The notes beneath the pieces were generated by a model, which saw only the letters and a list, made by a program, of their open reading frames with translations, was not told the origin of the DNA and made no database searches. From assembly GCA_042091695.1 (NCBI GenBank), contig JBELHA010000079.1:1-6308 (forward strand): DNA of 6,308 bases, in the 5' to 3' direction. The position numbers were made by a program, and so were the translations under genes. This document shows positions 5,564 through 6,308 of this stretch, one piece after another (position 1 is the stretch's first letter; every line of letters begins with the position of its first letter). The DNA comes from Flavicella sp042091695. GTDB lineage: Bacteria > Bacteroidota > Bacteroidia > Flavobacteriales > Flavobacteriaceae.

Positions 5564-6308
5564 TTATTTCATTTTATTGGCACGAAATTGCTCTTGCTCT
5601 CTTTTGTAAAAAATCATATCTTCAACTCCATTTTCAGAATTTATAAATTCTATTTGCTCCTCTACAGTTTTTAGATAAAATTTATTTTTATCGTAAGGTG
5701 CAATTTCATATTTCAAATTTGCAGGATTTATCAAGAACAGTTTGTCATTGCTTTTCTTTATAGATAGATTAACTTCTGTTCCCTTGATTTTATAACTACC
5801 TATAAACTTATTCATATCATTTGCATTCAATTCAATTTCTTTATATTCCTTTGTTGCAAATGAAGGAGTTTTAGAGTATTTTTTCTTGCCGTCAAGTAAT
5901 TCCATCGCCAGTTCAGTCAATTCCGACAAATGTCTTTCTGCTATTGTATTTGCCATTAGATAAACTCCTTTTTTAGAATCGATATTTAGTTTAAATGAAG
6001 CGGTAAATCCGTCTTGAAGTCCGCTGTGGAACCAATATTTATTGTCTTCTTTCATTTCAATCCCAATTCCTAGACCATAGTATTCGTGCCCGAAACTAGC
6101 TTTTTTAAGTTCAAGAGTTGATTGTTTGTTAAGTATCTTTTTGCCGTTAAAATTGCCATTGTTTAAAATTGTAATTAGGAATTTTGACATCTGAGAAGGT
6201 GATAGGTAGGTTAAACCGCCAGCAGGAAAAGGCTGTGAATAAAGTTGATCTATAGGCAAAGCTTTGTTATAAATGAGCTTATAGGGAAGTGCCATTTCTT
6301 CAACCATT
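5564..6308 (-). CDS. Serine hydrolase (beta-lactamase family), C-terminal part, cut by window edge
   Basis: Only the last 247 or so codons are visible; the gene continues past the right edge, so the Met at 6305-6307 is unlikely to be the true start. Numbering from that Met, FPAGGLTYLSPSQMSKFL (27-44) is the family's conserved GG-x-S-x-x-DM-like segment, and His94-Ser-Gly96 is the third active-site motif (HxG type). Residues about 160-236 form a beta-rich C-terminal domain like DUF3471, often found in PBP4*-, EstB- and D-aminopeptidase-like members. The SxxK and YxN motifs should lie beyond the edge, so activity cannot be judged. It is a different subfamily from the LACTB-like protein at 1244-2545, which lacks this tail. 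Codons are strikingly rich in AAA and AAT. Confidence 0.88.
   Translation of the reverse strand, partial: MVEEMALPYKLIYNKALPIDQLYSQPFPAGGLTYLSPSQMSKFLITILNNGNFNGKKILNKQSTLELKKASFGHEYYGLGIGIEMKEDNKYWFHSGLQDGFTASFKLNIDSKKGVYLMANTIAERHLSELTELAMELLDGKKKYSKTPSFATKEYKEIELNANDMNKFIGSYKIKGTEVNLSIKKSNDKLFLINPANLKYEIAPYDKNKFYLKTVEEQIEFINSENGVEDMIFYKREQEQFRANKMK

Overview
The window is AT-rich DNA that looks like a member of the Bacteroidota (Bacteroidetes). Three things point there. Two genes have upstream boxes close to the TAnnTTTG / TTG promoter pattern of that phylum. The start codons follow AT-rich leaders without clear Shine-Dalgarno sequences. The gene families are also typical: a LytS/YehU-type kinase with a LytTR regulator, and a cupredoxin protein carrying a divergent InlB-like repeat. 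I cannot name a genus from the sequence.

Left part (1-1243): bases 1-323 hold no gene I can support. On the minus strand follows a probable lipoprotein (394-1038) with an InlB-like repeat and an amicyanin-like copper-binding domain. It has its own promoter (1079-1111) and terminator (324-351).

Centre (1191-4566): a minus-strand, membrane-anchored serine hydrolase of the LACTB / class C beta-lactamase-like family (1244-2545) ends at a strong hairpin terminator. Divergent from it, across 265 bp, a histidine kinase (2811-3893) and a LytTR response regulator (3874-4566) overlap by 20 nt and are surely co-transcribed from a well-matched promoter at 2694-2726. The kinase probably senses something at or in the membrane, and the regulator would bind DNA through its LytTR domain. 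The divergent hydrolase is a natural candidate target, but this is inference.

Right part (4567-6308): this stretch is gene-poor and more AT-rich. It contains nested inverted repeats, a small two-helix membrane protein (4749-4970), a possible frameshifted gene remnant (5044-5188), a short membrane ORF that may be truncated by a frameshift (5264-5446), a weak terminator, and on the minus strand the C-terminal part of a second serine hydrolase with a DUF3471-like tail (5564 to the right edge). It looks like accessory or decaying DNA beside a more ordinary core. I see no rRNA, tRNA, CRISPR array, transposase or integrase. No clearly novel system is demonstrable; the best leads are the divergent hydrolase/two-component arrangement and the copper-site lipoprotein.
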